Source: Impatiens glandulifera (taxonomy: Eukaryota; Streptophyta; Magnoliopsida; Ericales; Balsaminaceae). From it: 64,000 bases of DNA. Each line of letters begins with the position of its first letter. Position 1 is the stretch's first letter. Below, piece after piece: positions 29,631 to 41,400 of the stretch. A program made the position numbers and the translations under genes. The stretch spans positions 50,281,689 to 50,345,688 of the forward strand of contig NC_061868.1 in NCBI RefSeq assembly GCF_907164915.1. Direction: 5' to 3'. Under the pieces are notes generated by a model that worked only from the letters and a program-made list of their open reading frames with translations, did no database searches and was not told the origin of the DNA.

Positions 29631-30583
29631 ATGGGGAACCCTAGCGTGCAATTGACGGGCCAAACAGAAAGCTTCGAGATTGACAGTGATGAGGACTCAA
29701 ATCACCTCAAATTCTACAAGTCAGACATCAATTGCAAAGTCGATGAATTGGTAATATATTCTCCCTCTTCGCAGGTTTTGATTTTCATTTATATTTGGAT
29801 ACAGTATCTTTATTGTTTTTCATTTGAATCGTGCTTGAGATCGGATCTGTTTATATCGATTTGATTAATTGAAGAAACTGTGTATCTTTATTGTTTCTCA
29901 TTTGAATCGCTCTTGAAATCGGATCTGTTTATATCGATTTGTTTAATTGAAGAACTGTATCTTTATTGTTTTTCATTTGAATCGAGCTTGAGAACGGGTC
30001 TTTATACATCGATTTGATTAACGGAAGAAACAGTATCGCGCTGTTTTTCATTTGTATCGAGCTTGAGATTGGATCTGTTTGTATTGATTTGATTAATGGA
30101 AGAAACTTGTTTTTCATTTGAATGTTGTTTGAAATCCGATCTGTTTATATTGATTTGATTAATAAACTTTGAATGTAGATTATTCCTGAGAACTTGAAGG
30201 ATGATTTGATGTGGCTAGCGGGTAAGAGACTGTGTATTGAGGACGTATCAGGAGGCCAATGGGAGGCACTAATGGGTATCAATGAGAATGGTGATTTGTG
30301 CTTCAAAAAGGGTTGGATCAATTTTGTCAAAGATCACTCCTTGAGCAAGCGTGAGTTTTTGCTCTTCATATATGATGGCACTGAAACTTTTACTGTTAGA
30401 ATCTATGATATCTCTACTGGGCTTGAGAAGCTAGAGTTCACTCCTCCTATAAGGTCTCCAAAGATTGAGACCACCAAAGGGTGTCCATCGTGCCCATCGA
30501 GCATGAAGAGAAAACGAAAGACAAGGATACCAAAGAGAAAGAGTTTTGTCCAAGATCCAAGGGACATAGTGATTATTGATTAG
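29631..30583 (+). CDS. Single B3-domain protein, REM/VRN1-like
   Basis: Likely nuclear DNA-binding protein of the B3 (REM) group. Two exons, 29631-29750 and 30179-30583 (GT-AG), give 174 residues. The first exon starts MGNPSVQLTG and is acidic. The B3 fold spans about residues 28-125: LKFYKSDINCKVDELIIPEN, LAGKRLCIEDVSGGQWEA, LCFKKGWINFVKDHSL, EFLLFIYDGTETFTVRIYD. The tail is basic (MKRKRKTRIPKRKS, a probable nuclear localisation signal) and contains CPSCPSS. The protein has one domain, shorter than two-B3 VRN1. The intron carries a five-copy minisatellite. Decayed relatives lie upstream, so this is the survivor of a tandem cluster. DNA target unknown. Confidence 0.85.
29803..30170 (+). repeat. 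Intronic minisatellite, about five 70-75-bp units
   Basis: Within the single intron of the B3 gene, the phrase TTGTTTTTCATTTGAATCG, then CTTGAGATCGGATCTGTTTA, then ATCGATTTGATTAATTGAAG recurs five times (starting near 29810, 29886, 29957, 30040 and 30107) with small changes and a shortened last unit. Confidence 0.85.
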
Positions 30584-32288
30584 GGTTATAAGTTTATGAA
30601 AAATTGTCTTTCCTGATGAGAATGAACAAACTTTATATTGACATCTTTTAACAATTGTATTGTAATTTTTAGTTATTTCTTATTGGATTTGTTCGGATTT
30701 AACTTTTTGTGCCATTTGATTTTTCGCTTTGGTTTAGTTTTTGTGCATAGCTGTTCATTGTCATTTGAAAATTCAAATTATTTCAAATGTTAAGCACATG
30801 ATTTTTTTTTTATTATTTGTTAAGTAGACCACATGAATTTCATTTGGTTATATTTAAATTCCATTAATATTTCTAGATAAAAATGTTATGAAGGGGAATA
30901 TATCTACACTCATTTACACCTATTTGTTATTATTTATTAGTGGAGAAATTTAGTTATTTGGGAACCAAAAGAAAAAATTTACTGTATTTTTTATTATTAT
31001 ATGGTGGTTAATAAATGTCCAAAATAATTTTTAGTAATATTTAGAGATTTCATGTTATTTATTTAGAAATAAATCATAAATAAACTCCTAAACATTTTAT
31101 TCTGATTTATTTCAATAAGTTGTAAAAAAAATCTTTGCTGAATTTGCTCAGAATTAATTATGGTATTCTCTTAAATTATTTGTGGAGCAAAGATTTGTGA
31201 TATAAATAAACTTTTATATTTTTTATTCTTATAACCTTACTTTTATTAGTTAAGGGATTGGTGGTCCACTACTTCTTCTTTATTTTACAATTTTTTTATT
31301 TAATAAAAAATATGTTCAATTTTTATTAAAATTAAAAGTCATTACCATATTTGGGTGTTTATATTGATAATTTTTACAATTAAAATTAAATGAAAGATAA
31401 AGAAATTAATAAGACTACAAGGTTACCCAATAACATGTTATCGAGTTTATAGGTTTTTGAGAATAACGACCGACTTCGTTGTCTTTTCAGAACGAATATC
31501 AGAAAGTGTCGTAATGATAGCATTAATAGTGATATGCATCAAACGATAATTGAAAGTTCAACAATTTCTCTCCAACCAGATAGTTCACCAGAAAATAATT
31601 AGGATGATAATCTAAATATATATAATTTAATATGCATCAATTCAAATTTTTCACCTAATAAAATCCTAGTAATACTTCACAAAAACTTTAGATATTAGTT
31701 ACTCATCAACAGTACAAAAGTAAATAAGTTGCCGATTCAAATTTCTCATAACACATACAAATTGTAATAATACAACATTTTTCATTCACATATCATCCGT
31801 AAAAATTATATCGTTTACTAGTGCTTCATCCAAATAACGAGATTTGGATGGAATCTTTAACTCGTAAAACTTCACCTAACAAAAATTACATTAAATCATT
31901 TAGCGAATAAAATATAGCAATATTTCACATGAAAACTATCGATATCTTGACAACGCATAACTTCTTTTCAGACGTAGATACTAGTTTGCGTTCTCCAAAA
32001 AATAAACTAAATTGGTAGGGCATTAAGGTATCTCTGATACGTCGCAAATAGACTTTTGATCGATTCTCCTCACAATGAATGAATCTGATTTTCACATAAC
32101 TCTCTTCTCCCATGCAGTCATTGGTTTTCAGTTCCAAAATTGCAAATCTAAATTGATGCTTTTGCAGCTGTTATAGTTATGACAAAGAAACATATCTTAT
32201 AAGTTTGGTCTTCAAAACAAAACACTCTACAACTGTTCTCATTAGATAGTGTGCAAAGATGAATTGTGGGTTGTTGGAATCCAGACTG

Positions 32289-32325
<37 letters not shown>

Positions 32326-32759
32326 GGTAAGTGGTAACCATATATATATATATATATTAATTCTCATTCCAGAATGAGACGGGAGTTCCCATCTACTGTC
32401 TGTATATTCTTTTTAACATTTAAGACTACATGATCAATTCCAGAATATTATTTTGTTGAATTCTATTTTTAATTCCACTTTTGTAACATCAAAATGTTTT
32501 AATTGAAAATATACTAAAAGAAAGGAAAGAGTGACAAGCTAAGTAACAACAGCCACACCATTATTCATGCAGCTAGAAAAATATCATCTCGAATATTCCT
32601 ATGCTATGATTCTTAAACCCTGTCACCACCACTTGTTAAAAACAACAAATACACTGATAATATTCACCTAAATCAAATCTATATAACCAACCCTTCATAT
32701 TTCTGCATTCATCTCTGCACTGATCGATTCAATTTGAAATCCCACCCCCACTATATAGA
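30584..32759. other. Spacer downstream of the B3 gene
   Basis: 30584-31210 is 3' flank shared with the decayed copies at 25035 and 26510. The rest is AT-rich without a recognised gene. (TA)n tracts lie at about 32292-32319 and 32340-32356. A TATA-like CTATATAACC at 32679-32688 may serve the small ORF that follows. Confidence 0.4.
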
Positions 32760-33062
32760 ATGTATTCCATTTCCATGGTGTGTGTTTGGATGGAAGAGCT
32801 GACAAAGGTGGTGAAAGAGAAGATTCAAACAAGCAAGCCTCTTCAATTTGATCTGCAGAGATTTGGGAGAAGAACAAGAACAAGAGGAATGGATCCACTA
32901 CAAGCTGATCAAGAAGAAGCCACAACAACTAGAAGACCACCAAAGAATCAAGACAGACTCGTTCTCTCGAAGTTCAAACCAAAAGATAATCATCATGATG
33001 ATGAAGTTGATGATCATGACACCATTTGTTTACTTATCATGGACCGTTTTACTACACCTTAA
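32760..33062 (+). CDS. Small hypothetical protein, possibly a real plant gene
   Basis: A 100-codon ORF beginning MYSISMVCVWMEELTKVV. It is rich in Lys/Arg and Gln in the middle, then Asp/His-rich (DNHHDDEVDDHD), ending DTICLLIMDRFTTP. I do not recognise a named family, though the acidic stretch followed by a short hydrophobic ICLLIMDRF end looks like a deliberate C-terminal motif rather than chance. A TATA-like CTATATAACC lies about 75 bases upstream, and the local sequence is less AT-rich than its surroundings. The start could also be the second or third Met. It lies tail to tail with the XLG gene, whose stop codon is about 100 bases away. It could be a chance ORF. Confidence 0.4.
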   Translation: MYSISMVCVWMEELTKVVKEKIQTSKPLQFDLQRFGRRTRTRGMDPLQADQEEATTTRRPPKNQDRLVLSKFKPKDNHHDDEVDDHDTICLLIMDRFTTP

Positions 33063-33159
33063 TTAATTTCTCAACAATAAATACAATTTATTATTTCCCT
33101 TTTCTATATTGATACAATACAAATACAATCTGTTCTTTCATAAGAATATAATAATTTAC

Positions 33160-36100
33160 TTAAGAAGAAGACATGGTTGAAGACTCTTCTTCCTCGTTGA
33201 GTGATGTAGTAGTTTTGGGTCGTCTGTCGTTGTCCCATTTCAAAATCTCCCTGGCATATCTAAAAGCTTCGTCCACACTCTCTTGTTCCAACCCCGTCAC
33301 CTGCGACACGTACAGCTTCCGTCCACCCGTTAGAGAACTAAACAATCTCTTGAATTTAACTGCAACGTGATGGAATCCTAGCTGGGACAAACAATAATTG
33401 TTGTTTGTTCTATTATTATTATTATTATTATTATTACTGCTGCTGCTCCTCCTAGTTTCCCTCGTACCGGGATTCCTGCTTCTTACAGGATTGAAGTCTT
33501 CAAACCACTCGCATCTTCTTAACGGGACGTGCTCAATCTTCTCTTCCAACAGATCCATCTTATTCAGTAACAGAAGAAAGTTCTTACTTTTGAAATTTGG
33601 ATGCGTCACAATGCTTTCGAATAGATTCCTGCTAGCCACCATTTTATTGATTCCATCCTCTCCAATTTCGTCATACTGAGTTATGTCAACCGTGTACATC
33701 ACCATCTCCACATCTTCAAACATATCAAGCAGCTTGCAGTTTCCTCCTCCAAGGCTACTTGAATGGACCCTTATTAATTGATACCTGAAAATCAAAACCA
33801 TTTTATAAAACCAAACCAAACCAACCAACCAATATTAGCTATTAATTTAACAAACCATCCAACCTTAACAATCTGTCATCAGGTTCAGCAGCGTCCATAA
33901 AGCAGCTCTGGTGGAATGTGGATTGGGGAAGCGAGAACTCCATGTTTGAAAGGCGGTTAGAGGATGTGATACCCTCTGCATACAGAATGTCCATATCAGA
34001 TGGTTCATAATCTGTATTTGAAATCTCAACAGCCTGCAATAAACCAACATTATTTATTATTATTGGAGAAAGAATTAGCAAACAATAGAATGCTACTACT
34101 ATTATTATTATTATTACCCTTGTTAAAAAGTAATTAGCAACAGTTGGCAATGAGTCTATCTCGTTTATGCGATTGAATGTAGCTTGGAAACCCTTATCCC
34201 TCCACACTTCCTGAACAAGGGGTCCATATTCTAGGCTAGCTTCTGGGAAAATTATTTCAAGATTTCCACACATCATGATCTCCAAAAGCCAATCCGAGAA
34301 TCTTTTTACTCTTTTACCAATTGAATAAACATTTCCTTCTTCAATTCGCCTTGAGATATCTGTTTGTTGTTTTTAAACAGATAGTTAGAGGGCCTGTCTC
34401 ATCACAACATATATAGGCATGGAACTCCAACCTACTATAATAATAATAATAATATATACCTGAAGGACCGGGCTGGTTGATAAATTTGTTCCTCATTTCA
34501 GCTAGATATTCCTCCTCAAACCGCTGTCGCCCCTCCAGAAGTATACCCAAATACCAGTATAATTTGCTCTGAATAATAAATTTAAGGCTCTCCCGTTCAT
34601 CTTCTGAGAACGGAATGTTATATACAATTTTCGCCTGTTTAAATATTGTACTTGTCCCAGATTTGTCATACCCAACCAGAAGAATTTTATTAACAGTTTT
34701 CTGCTGAAAATCATTTGGACTTGGAAGTATATCCACCTGTCCTCCTCCTTCTCCTCCTTCTCCTTCATTATCATTTGCTAGCTGAGGAGGAGTAGGCAAA
34801 AATAGCAAGGAACAAAATATCTTGATTCCAGGCTGAAAAGAAAACAAACAAAAGAAGATTGTAAATCTTAATATTCCAAGACAGAAGAATAGGTACTAGG
34901 TAGAAAAGAAACCTTATCCCATATCTTGCAGAGTACATTCTTCTGTCCCTCTAAGGAGCAAGACCCGTCTGAGCCTAACCAGAAATGAGGTTCTCCTTCG
35001 CAATGAACTCCTGCCCGCTGCAGCATCCAAAGCTCTTTTTTTGTAATCCGTCTTCGATTCACCAATACATTTGTGTTTCCATTGCTTGCATTCTCCTTAA
35101 TCTGATCACCAACTGCCAATTCACAACTGATAATCTGGCAAGGCTTATGCTCTTCCTGTACAATACAATACAATTCAACAAAAATAAACATTTTAATTCA
35201 ACTGGAATTGGAATTAGAAGCAATTCAGTACTCTTACCTTTCCCCAAAAACCAGCTACCCTGTCATACCAATACCTTCCCGGTTTAAGTTTTTTTGGTGG
35301 ACAAGTACAATTTTGAAGTAGAGTGAACTCTGAATGGGAAAGGGGCTTTCCGTTTACATATACAAGTTGAGATTGCAAATGGTTCACCGGAGATGAGATT
35401 TCAGATTGCATAATCCTTTCAACTTCCGAAACAATTAGCAATCGTTTGAGTAAACGTGAGGGCTTCCCTAAGGCTCCCCTCTTTGACTCATCAATGGAGA
35501 AGCCAATGCAAGTTATGCATTTCCTTCCTTCCTGCATCGTCCCCATTGTTCTCAACACACAGTTACCACAGTACTTGGCACCACAAACAAAGCAAACCTC
35601 CTTCTCCATAAACCTATTTCCTTTAAAACACTTATGACAAATCCCTTTCTTCAGATCAGTTCTACATATTGGCCTTTCCTTAACATTAGTTTCAATTCTT
35701 TCATCTTCATCTTCTTCTTCCTCATCTTCACTAAACGCACTATTTTCCACAACTGAAATATGATCCCCCTCTTCATTTTCTGTACAGAAAGAAACCTCTG
35801 ATCCACAAGCAGCAGAACCCAAATATGATTTGATTAAATCTTCCTCACCCTCATTTTCAATATCAATACTACTTTCTAGCTTGGGTATCAGTTCAGCCTG
35901 TTCAGGGCCATCTACTGCGTCCAGATTCTCTCTGTCGTAAACTAATCTAGAAGAATTTCCGCAACTGTCTGAGCTAGCTAAAGCCTCCGACACACCAATT
36001 CCAAATCCAGAAGATTGGATAACTGAATTTGGGGATAGAGAACCCGATTTTTGATTCAATTTTTTTGCTTTCGTGGTAACAGGTTGAATAACCGGTACTG

Positions 36101-36296
36101 ACAGAGTACCCACCTTAGAAGCAATAGAGGCGGTCGGGATTCGATCGACATAGAGTGGAACAGCCTTGGGGATAGTATAATCAGGAGGAGGGCCACTGTA
36201 TTCGACGGCGAAAGAATATTCGACGTTAAACTGTTCATCATCGTAGTCTTCCTTTGGAGGCGGCTGGGGATGCAATTTCCTGAGGAAACTGGGCAT
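33160..36296 (-). CDS. Extra-large guanine nucleotide-binding protein (XLG)
   Basis: Plant-specific G-alpha-like signalling protein, working with G-beta-gamma at the plasma membrane and nucleus. Exons 35238-36296, 34913-35155, 34460-34832, 34118-34359, 33864-34033 and 33160-33784 give 903 residues with exact phase continuity. The start is MPSFLRKL (36296); the open frame further up lacks an ATG. The N-terminal half has YSFAVEYSGPPPDY, acidic stretches and a Cys-rich zinc-type motif (CHKCFKGN, CFVCGAKYCGNC, CITC). The G-alpha half begins near 485: G1 is VGYDKSGTSTIFKQ, with Thr where Lys is normal; G4 is NKMD; the G5 region is followed by DEAFRYAREILKWD. The canonical DVGG switch is replaced by SSSLGGG. 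A poly-Asn run sits near residue 800. The G1 resembles XLG1/XLG2 more than XLG3. Confidence 0.94.
33405..33440 (-). repeat. Coding trinucleotide repeat (poly-Asn) in XLG
   Basis: (ATT)n on the + strand encodes about eight Asn in the last XLG exon, preceded by a Ser run. Similar (ATT/TAA)n tracts occur in XLG introns at 34093-34116 and 34436-34454, so trinucleotide slippage recurs in this gene. Confidence 0.85.
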
Positions 36297-36620
36297 ATTG
36301 GACAGTTGTAGCTCGCTTGATGGTAGTATTTTGTTTAAATGATGAATCACCAGGCTTTCATCTTATCGTCTGGTTGAAGATAGATTGAGTGAAGTCCGAA
36401 CAGAGAGAAGCCAAGTGCAGAGTGTAGAGTTGGAAATGGTTACTATAAAAGAAAGAAAGAAAGAAAGAAAGAAAGAAGATGAATAAGTTAGTAGAGTATG
36501 AATGCGAAGACTACAGAGAATAGACTTGCACCACAAGACAAATCAAATCGGTCATCGTCTTCGTTCAACATTCAAATTTCAACACGCTATCATTTTTCAA
36601 TTTCCGGGAAAGACTAAAAG
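36297..36620 (-). promoter_or_regulatory. Leader and promoter of XLG
   Basis: Contains a (GAAA)n tract at about 36448-36477 (pyrimidine-rich on the transcribed strand), typical of plant leaders and core promoters, and the minus-strand phrase TTTTATAGTAACC next to it. Transcription start was not determined. Confidence 0.4.
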
Positions 36621-37918
36621 TGAAAAAATGGTGTTTTTTTTATAAGTGAAAAGGGTCCGAGGTTTTACTTCATTAACCGCTTGTTACGTTCGTTAGGTTC
36701 AAGACTTGTTCCAATTTTTATTTTTTTAATATTATTTTAAAGAAACCCATTATTTCATATTAAAATCACATTAACAAACTAAAATAAGAAAAAATAATTC
36801 ATGAAATTATAGTCAAAATCAAATTACAACTTTCACACCAAAACTCAATTCATACGAAAATATATGTATAAACTATTAACACCATACAACTATACATATG
36901 CAACTTAGCGGTAATATACCTCAATAAAAATTATCTAATTATTTATTGTAACATTATTAGTTTAACTTTTGTAAAAAAAAAAAAAACATGTAAGAATATA
37001 AAAGAAAATTGTATTGAACTTTTGTAAAAAAAAATGTAAGAATATAAAAGAAAATTGTATTGAACTCATTTGCATAAACGCATGTCTCTTACATAGAAAC
37101 TAAATTAAACTTATAAAAACACTAATATAATATAATATCAATATTATCAAAATTTATCGTATTGTTGTATTGTGATAATATATATATTTTCAATATATTA
37201 TATTGATTATATTTATTAAAAAAATAAAATCAAAAATTAAATATGAAATACCTATAATTATAAAAGTTTATGAGATTTGCATTGAGTATTTATTCTTGTT
37301 AGGTTAATCTGAAAATGGTTGCATCTAAATGATCATGAGTAATGAAGATGAAACTTTCACTAATTTTGGCCACTAAAATTTTATTAAGTTAGGTATATGA
37401 TAAACAATTATATATCTTCATTAAACTAAACCATTATTAGTTCAACATGGATCAAATGAGAAAGGATTGGATTGATGTTATCACTTTGAACCACATCTGA
37501 AACCGAGACAATTGGGTAGTCTATTTAGATATGAATATATACCAAATTTACATTTTAAGAACTTGTAATGGAATAATATTGGTGCTTTGAAAAAAATTCC
37601 AAATTATAGGAATTGATCCAGTCAAAGATAAATCTATAATAAAAGTATGATTTAAAATGTTTAGTGTTTTCAATTTATTTGTTTTTCTCATTTTTTTTTT
37701 TAATTTCATTCAGTATTTTTCATATAATGTTTTTTAATGATACTTACTTTTTTATTAATTATAAAAAAATGATAAATATACATATTTACATTCATATTAT
37801 ATTTAAATTAATGACATTAATTAATTTATTTATTTATAAATATAACATAAATAATAAATTAACGAAATTTAAATGGTTATAAAACTAGAAATCACTCAAA
37901 TGATATAGTTTTAAAGAA

Positions 37919-37968
<50 letters not shown>

Positions 37969-39721
37969 CATCAAATATACTACTAGAAACAGAATTCAAT
38001 TTGTTGACAATGGAATACGGGACAATGGACTCTTTCAATTTTGAATAGAATAGCTTAGAAAAATAAATAAAAAAATATAGATTTAATAATTACTACTTAA
38101 TTTCTCTACATGACGACTTCCAATAATAAACAAATAAACTACAAATTTAATAAGCTTCTCTCTTAATTAAATTCAACTATAATAGAAATGTAATTTATGC
38201 TGGACTTTAATGTACAATTCTTAATTCAATTCAATGAACCCCATTCATTACTTTCTAGTTTCATTAGATCACTTTTCTCCTCCTTTCTTCAGTTTATTTT
38301 ATACGTTTATATTAACTTATTAATTTAATTCTTAACAAATATCAACTGATTTTATTTTCCAAATAAAATACTCACATCCAATATATCTATATTATATTAT
38401 GATAAACTCAATTTGGATTAGTCATTCGTTTTAAAGTAAATTACATCTGTCAAATGAATATAATAATGGATACATTTACTTTATAAGGGATATTGACTAA
38501 TTGATCCAAATTAGATACCTATTGAATCAATATAATTGACGTTATTCCGATTTAATTTATACATTCATTAATTCAAAACTTATTTTGTTGGTGTAACTAC
38601 GGTTAAATCAAAATAAATTACACTTAAATTAATATCTTTTTAATGAAAACTGTTCAAATAATATAATAAATTCTTAAATAAAAAAGAAATTCATTTAAAT
38701 TCCTTAAATGAGTAAATTTTTTTATTTATTTTTATAACCATAAATTAAAAGTTATTCAAAATTATAATTAAAGTATATTTCATAATATCATACATCATTC
38801 AAAATGATCATTATATATATGCAATAAAAATTAAATATATATATATATGAAAGTGACAAAATAATAATAAAAATTTCATTTAAAAAAACCTTAACTCAAA
38901 AAAGGTTGAGAATGACAAATTTGCATACGTTTGTAACCAAAAAAACGTCTCTTTTTGTTTTTATATTCTCATATTTTTATATACATAACTTTTATTTTAT
39001 ATTTATATCAATAAAATATACTTTGTTCAAAATAAGAAATAAAATAAGTTTTAATCACAAATTTTATATTAAAAATAAGTAAAATTAATTTTATTTGCCA
39101 CTTCAACCATATTTTAATTTTATTTTGATGATTTTAAATACTTTGATCATTTTCTAACCACATATATGTATAAGATATTAATTAATTTCATTACGAAAAT
39201 TACCTATTAAATTATGAAACCTATAAAAAAAACATTTTAATATAAATTTTATGATACAAATTTGACTAGTTGTTATATTTTAATAAAATATTACTTTTGA
39301 ATGCACAAAATATAAAAATGATCTTTGTAATTAAACTAATCTTAATTTATGATTGAGTTAAGAACATATGTTGTTAAATCAAATAGATTTATTTGTATCA
39401 GATTAATTGATAACTTTGTATAAATATATATACATAATAAAAAAGAGGAAAAATAAGAAATATTACAATATATTATTATTATTATAATAATAATAATGCA
39501 CAATTAGACCGTCCATTTATCGTGTGTGTGCGCATCCGCAGAAGAAACACAATTTAGGCCGTTCAAACAGCGCGGTCAAATCTAGTCTACCTACGCGCTT
39601 GACATGAAAGCCAAGTCACCTACGACTGACAAGATGACCACGTGGTCCTATCTCAACCGTCTTTTCAGGACCCACTAACTGCAACCGTTTCATATTCTCA
39701 AACACGTACGTATGTAGTAAT
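36621..39721. other. AT-rich intergenic region
   Basis: No gene is seen. 36987-37060 holds a 41-bp tandem duplication (GTAAGAATATAAAAGAAAAT, then TGTATTGAACT, twice). (TA)n at 37922-37966. 38400-38445 and 38475-38515 form a weak inverted pair (ATTTGGATTAGTCA versus TGACTAATTGATCCAAAT; AAAGTAAAT versus ATTTACTTT). 39490-39721 is less AT-rich and contains CCACGTGG-like bases at about 39638 next to the 3' end of the WD40 gene. Confidence 0.45.
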
Positions 39722-41101
39722 TTACACGCTCTGTCGGAAACTATTATCGTCAAAACACACTTTCCGATCAGATACTCGCCACACTTTCACTGATTTATCC
39801 AAACTCCCACTGTACACCGTCCGATCACCATTCTCTCGATCATCTTCCTCAATTGCCAAACACTTTACAGGCCCATCATGTCCAGTAAGCACAGTCAAAC
39901 AACTATGGTCCCTTCCTCCTCCATTGTCTCTCCGCCAAACGCAGATACTCTTATCCGCCGACCCACTAAAAATAAGGTTTCCAGATACAGCCAAACACAA
40001 AACCGCCATCTTATGTCCCCGTAGAATGCCACCCATCGAGAAATACTGCTTATCCGCTTCCCAGAATTTCACTAACCCATCCGACGACCCACAGTAAACA
40101 ATCCTCGTTAAGGGATTCACTGCAATGGCAGTAACAGCACTCTCTTGTTTAACTAGTATTCTAATTAAAACATGTTTTGAAACGTTTCCAATTAATTCCC
40201 TCCTCCAGATCTTCACCGTACCGTCTGCCGATCCTGTGAAAACAAATCCTCTGTATCCGGCGGCGAGAGAGTTTATGGCGTCGTCGTGGGCGTTAATTGA
40301 TTCCAAGCATTTTGAATCGGAGATTCTCCATACTTTCATTGTTTTATCCCACGAACCTGAGTAAAGAAGGCCCTGACTTTCATCCAAACTCAAACATGAA
40401 ATGGCATCAAAATGCTTAATCCAGGGGATTCTTCGTCGTCTTCTAACTTGGACGTAGTTTTTTGGGTTGAATGAGGTCATGATATAGTCTTTCGTTCTGG
40501 GTAAACCTCCAACGCGTTTATAAGGGTTGGATCCGGATTTATTAGGTGAATATTTCCAAACTCTGATTTTACCATCTTGATGTCCGGTGAAAATTTTATT
40601 TCCGGATATAACAACTGCCTTTACAAATCCGCTGCTTGATTTGAATCCTGAGAATTCCTCCATGTTCTTCCAGACACGTATGTTTTTGCTTTCTGAACCA
40701 GTATAGAGCAATCCGCCGGAGGCTGCAAGGGAGTAGACATGACCTTCCTCCCGGACGAGTGATCCGATGAGTCCGTACCATGGGTATTCGTCGGAGGAGG
40801 GGACAAATCCCGGCGCTAGGATCCATGGTGATTTCTTGAATGGTGAGGATGGAATCCAAGGTGACATGGGATGGGGTGAATTTGAAGATACTGTTGAATC
40901 TGTTTCGTCGACTGATTCGTCTCCATGGAATGAGCTTTCGATTGATGCATTACTTATGCGGCGATTGTAGATATGGTCATGATCGTGTTTTTCATTGTGG
41001 TTTGTTGTGGTAGTGGTGGAAATTGATGGGTCTGAACCCAAAAGGGATCTGAACTTGAGCCTCTTGAAGCTTTGGGCACCTGATGATTTTATCTTAGCCA
41101 T
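39722..41101 (-). CDS. JINGUBANG-like WD40 repeat protein
   Basis: A 459-residue, intronless gene. The N-terminal ~110 residues are Ser-rich with a His/Asp stretch (NEKHDHDHIY) and SPFKKSPWILAPG. Seven WD40 blades follow, with blade ends such as TGSESKNIRVWK, TGHQDGKIRVWK, SGSWDKTMKVWR, TGSADGTVKIWR, CGSSDGLVKFWE, SGSADKSICVWR and SGSLDKSVKVWR. This fits the plant JINGUBANG group, whose founding member restrains pollen germination; other members are less known. WD40 propellers serve as protein-binding platforms. The basic RRRRRIPW insert between blades 2 and 3 is typical of the group. A TATA run at about 41186-41199 lies 85-100 bases upstream. Confidence 0.92.
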   Translation of the reverse strand: MAKIKSSGAQSFKRLKFRSLLGSDPSISTTTTTNHNEKHDHDHIYNRRISNASIESSFHGDESVDETDSTVSSNSPHPMSPWIPSSPFKKSPWILAPGFVPSSDEYPWYGLIGSLVREEGHVYSLAASGGLLYTGSESKNIRVWKNMEEFSGFKSSSGFVKAVVISGNKIFTGHQDGKIRVWKYSPNKSGSNPYKRVGGLPRTKDYIMTSFNPKNYVQVRRRRRIPWIKHFDAISCLSLDESQGLLYSGSWDKTMKVWRISDSKCLESINAHDDAINSLAAGYRGFVFTGSADGTVKIWRRELIGNVSKHVLIRILVKQESAVTAIAVNPLTRIVYCGSSDGLVKFWEADKQYFSMGGILRGHKMAVLCLAVSGNLIFSGSADKSICVWRRDNGGGRDHSCLTVLTGHDGPVKCLAIEEDDRENGDRTVYSGSLDKSVKVWRVSDRKVCFDDNSFRQSV

Positions 41102-41400
41102 GATTTAATTTTGTAGAGAGAAATTAAAGAAGATTGTTATTGTTTTGAAGAAAACGTTAATGTCTCCGGGGATGTTATTGTTATATATATATATATACAC
41201 ATTTTTGAGAGAAGGGAATAGTTAGGTACGTGAAGGTGCAGGAGAAAGGGGACACGTGTTGAGAGATGATGCGTAAGCCTTACGATTATGAACAGGGAAA
41301 TCTTCTTCGATCGTATCATACTTGGTCCATTTCCCAAGACGAATCTCTTTGAACCCGTTTGATTGGTTTTTAAGGAATAAAAATTGGGTTTTGTTTAAAT
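41102..41400 (-). promoter_or_regulatory. Promoter of the WD40 gene
   Basis: TATATATATATA at about 41186-41199 and the G-box core CACGTG at about 41252-41257 (in GACACGTGTTG). The G-box suggests bZIP or bHLH control, an inference from one motif. Confidence 0.45.

Noticed and set aside
34500..35250. Alternative minus-strand ORFs within XLG exons
   Set aside because: They run into introns or other frames; the XLG exon chain has exact phase continuity and family motifs.
36297..36350. Extended N-terminus of XLG
   Set aside because: The open frame continues upstream but its first codon is GTG; the first ATG is at 36296.
37664..37882. 72-codon Phe/Ile/Asn-rich ORF
   Set aside because: Typical chance ORF in AT-rich spacer.
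39642..40364. + strand ORFs opposite the WD40 gene
   Set aside because: Shadows of the intronless WD40 frame, which has seven clear blades.
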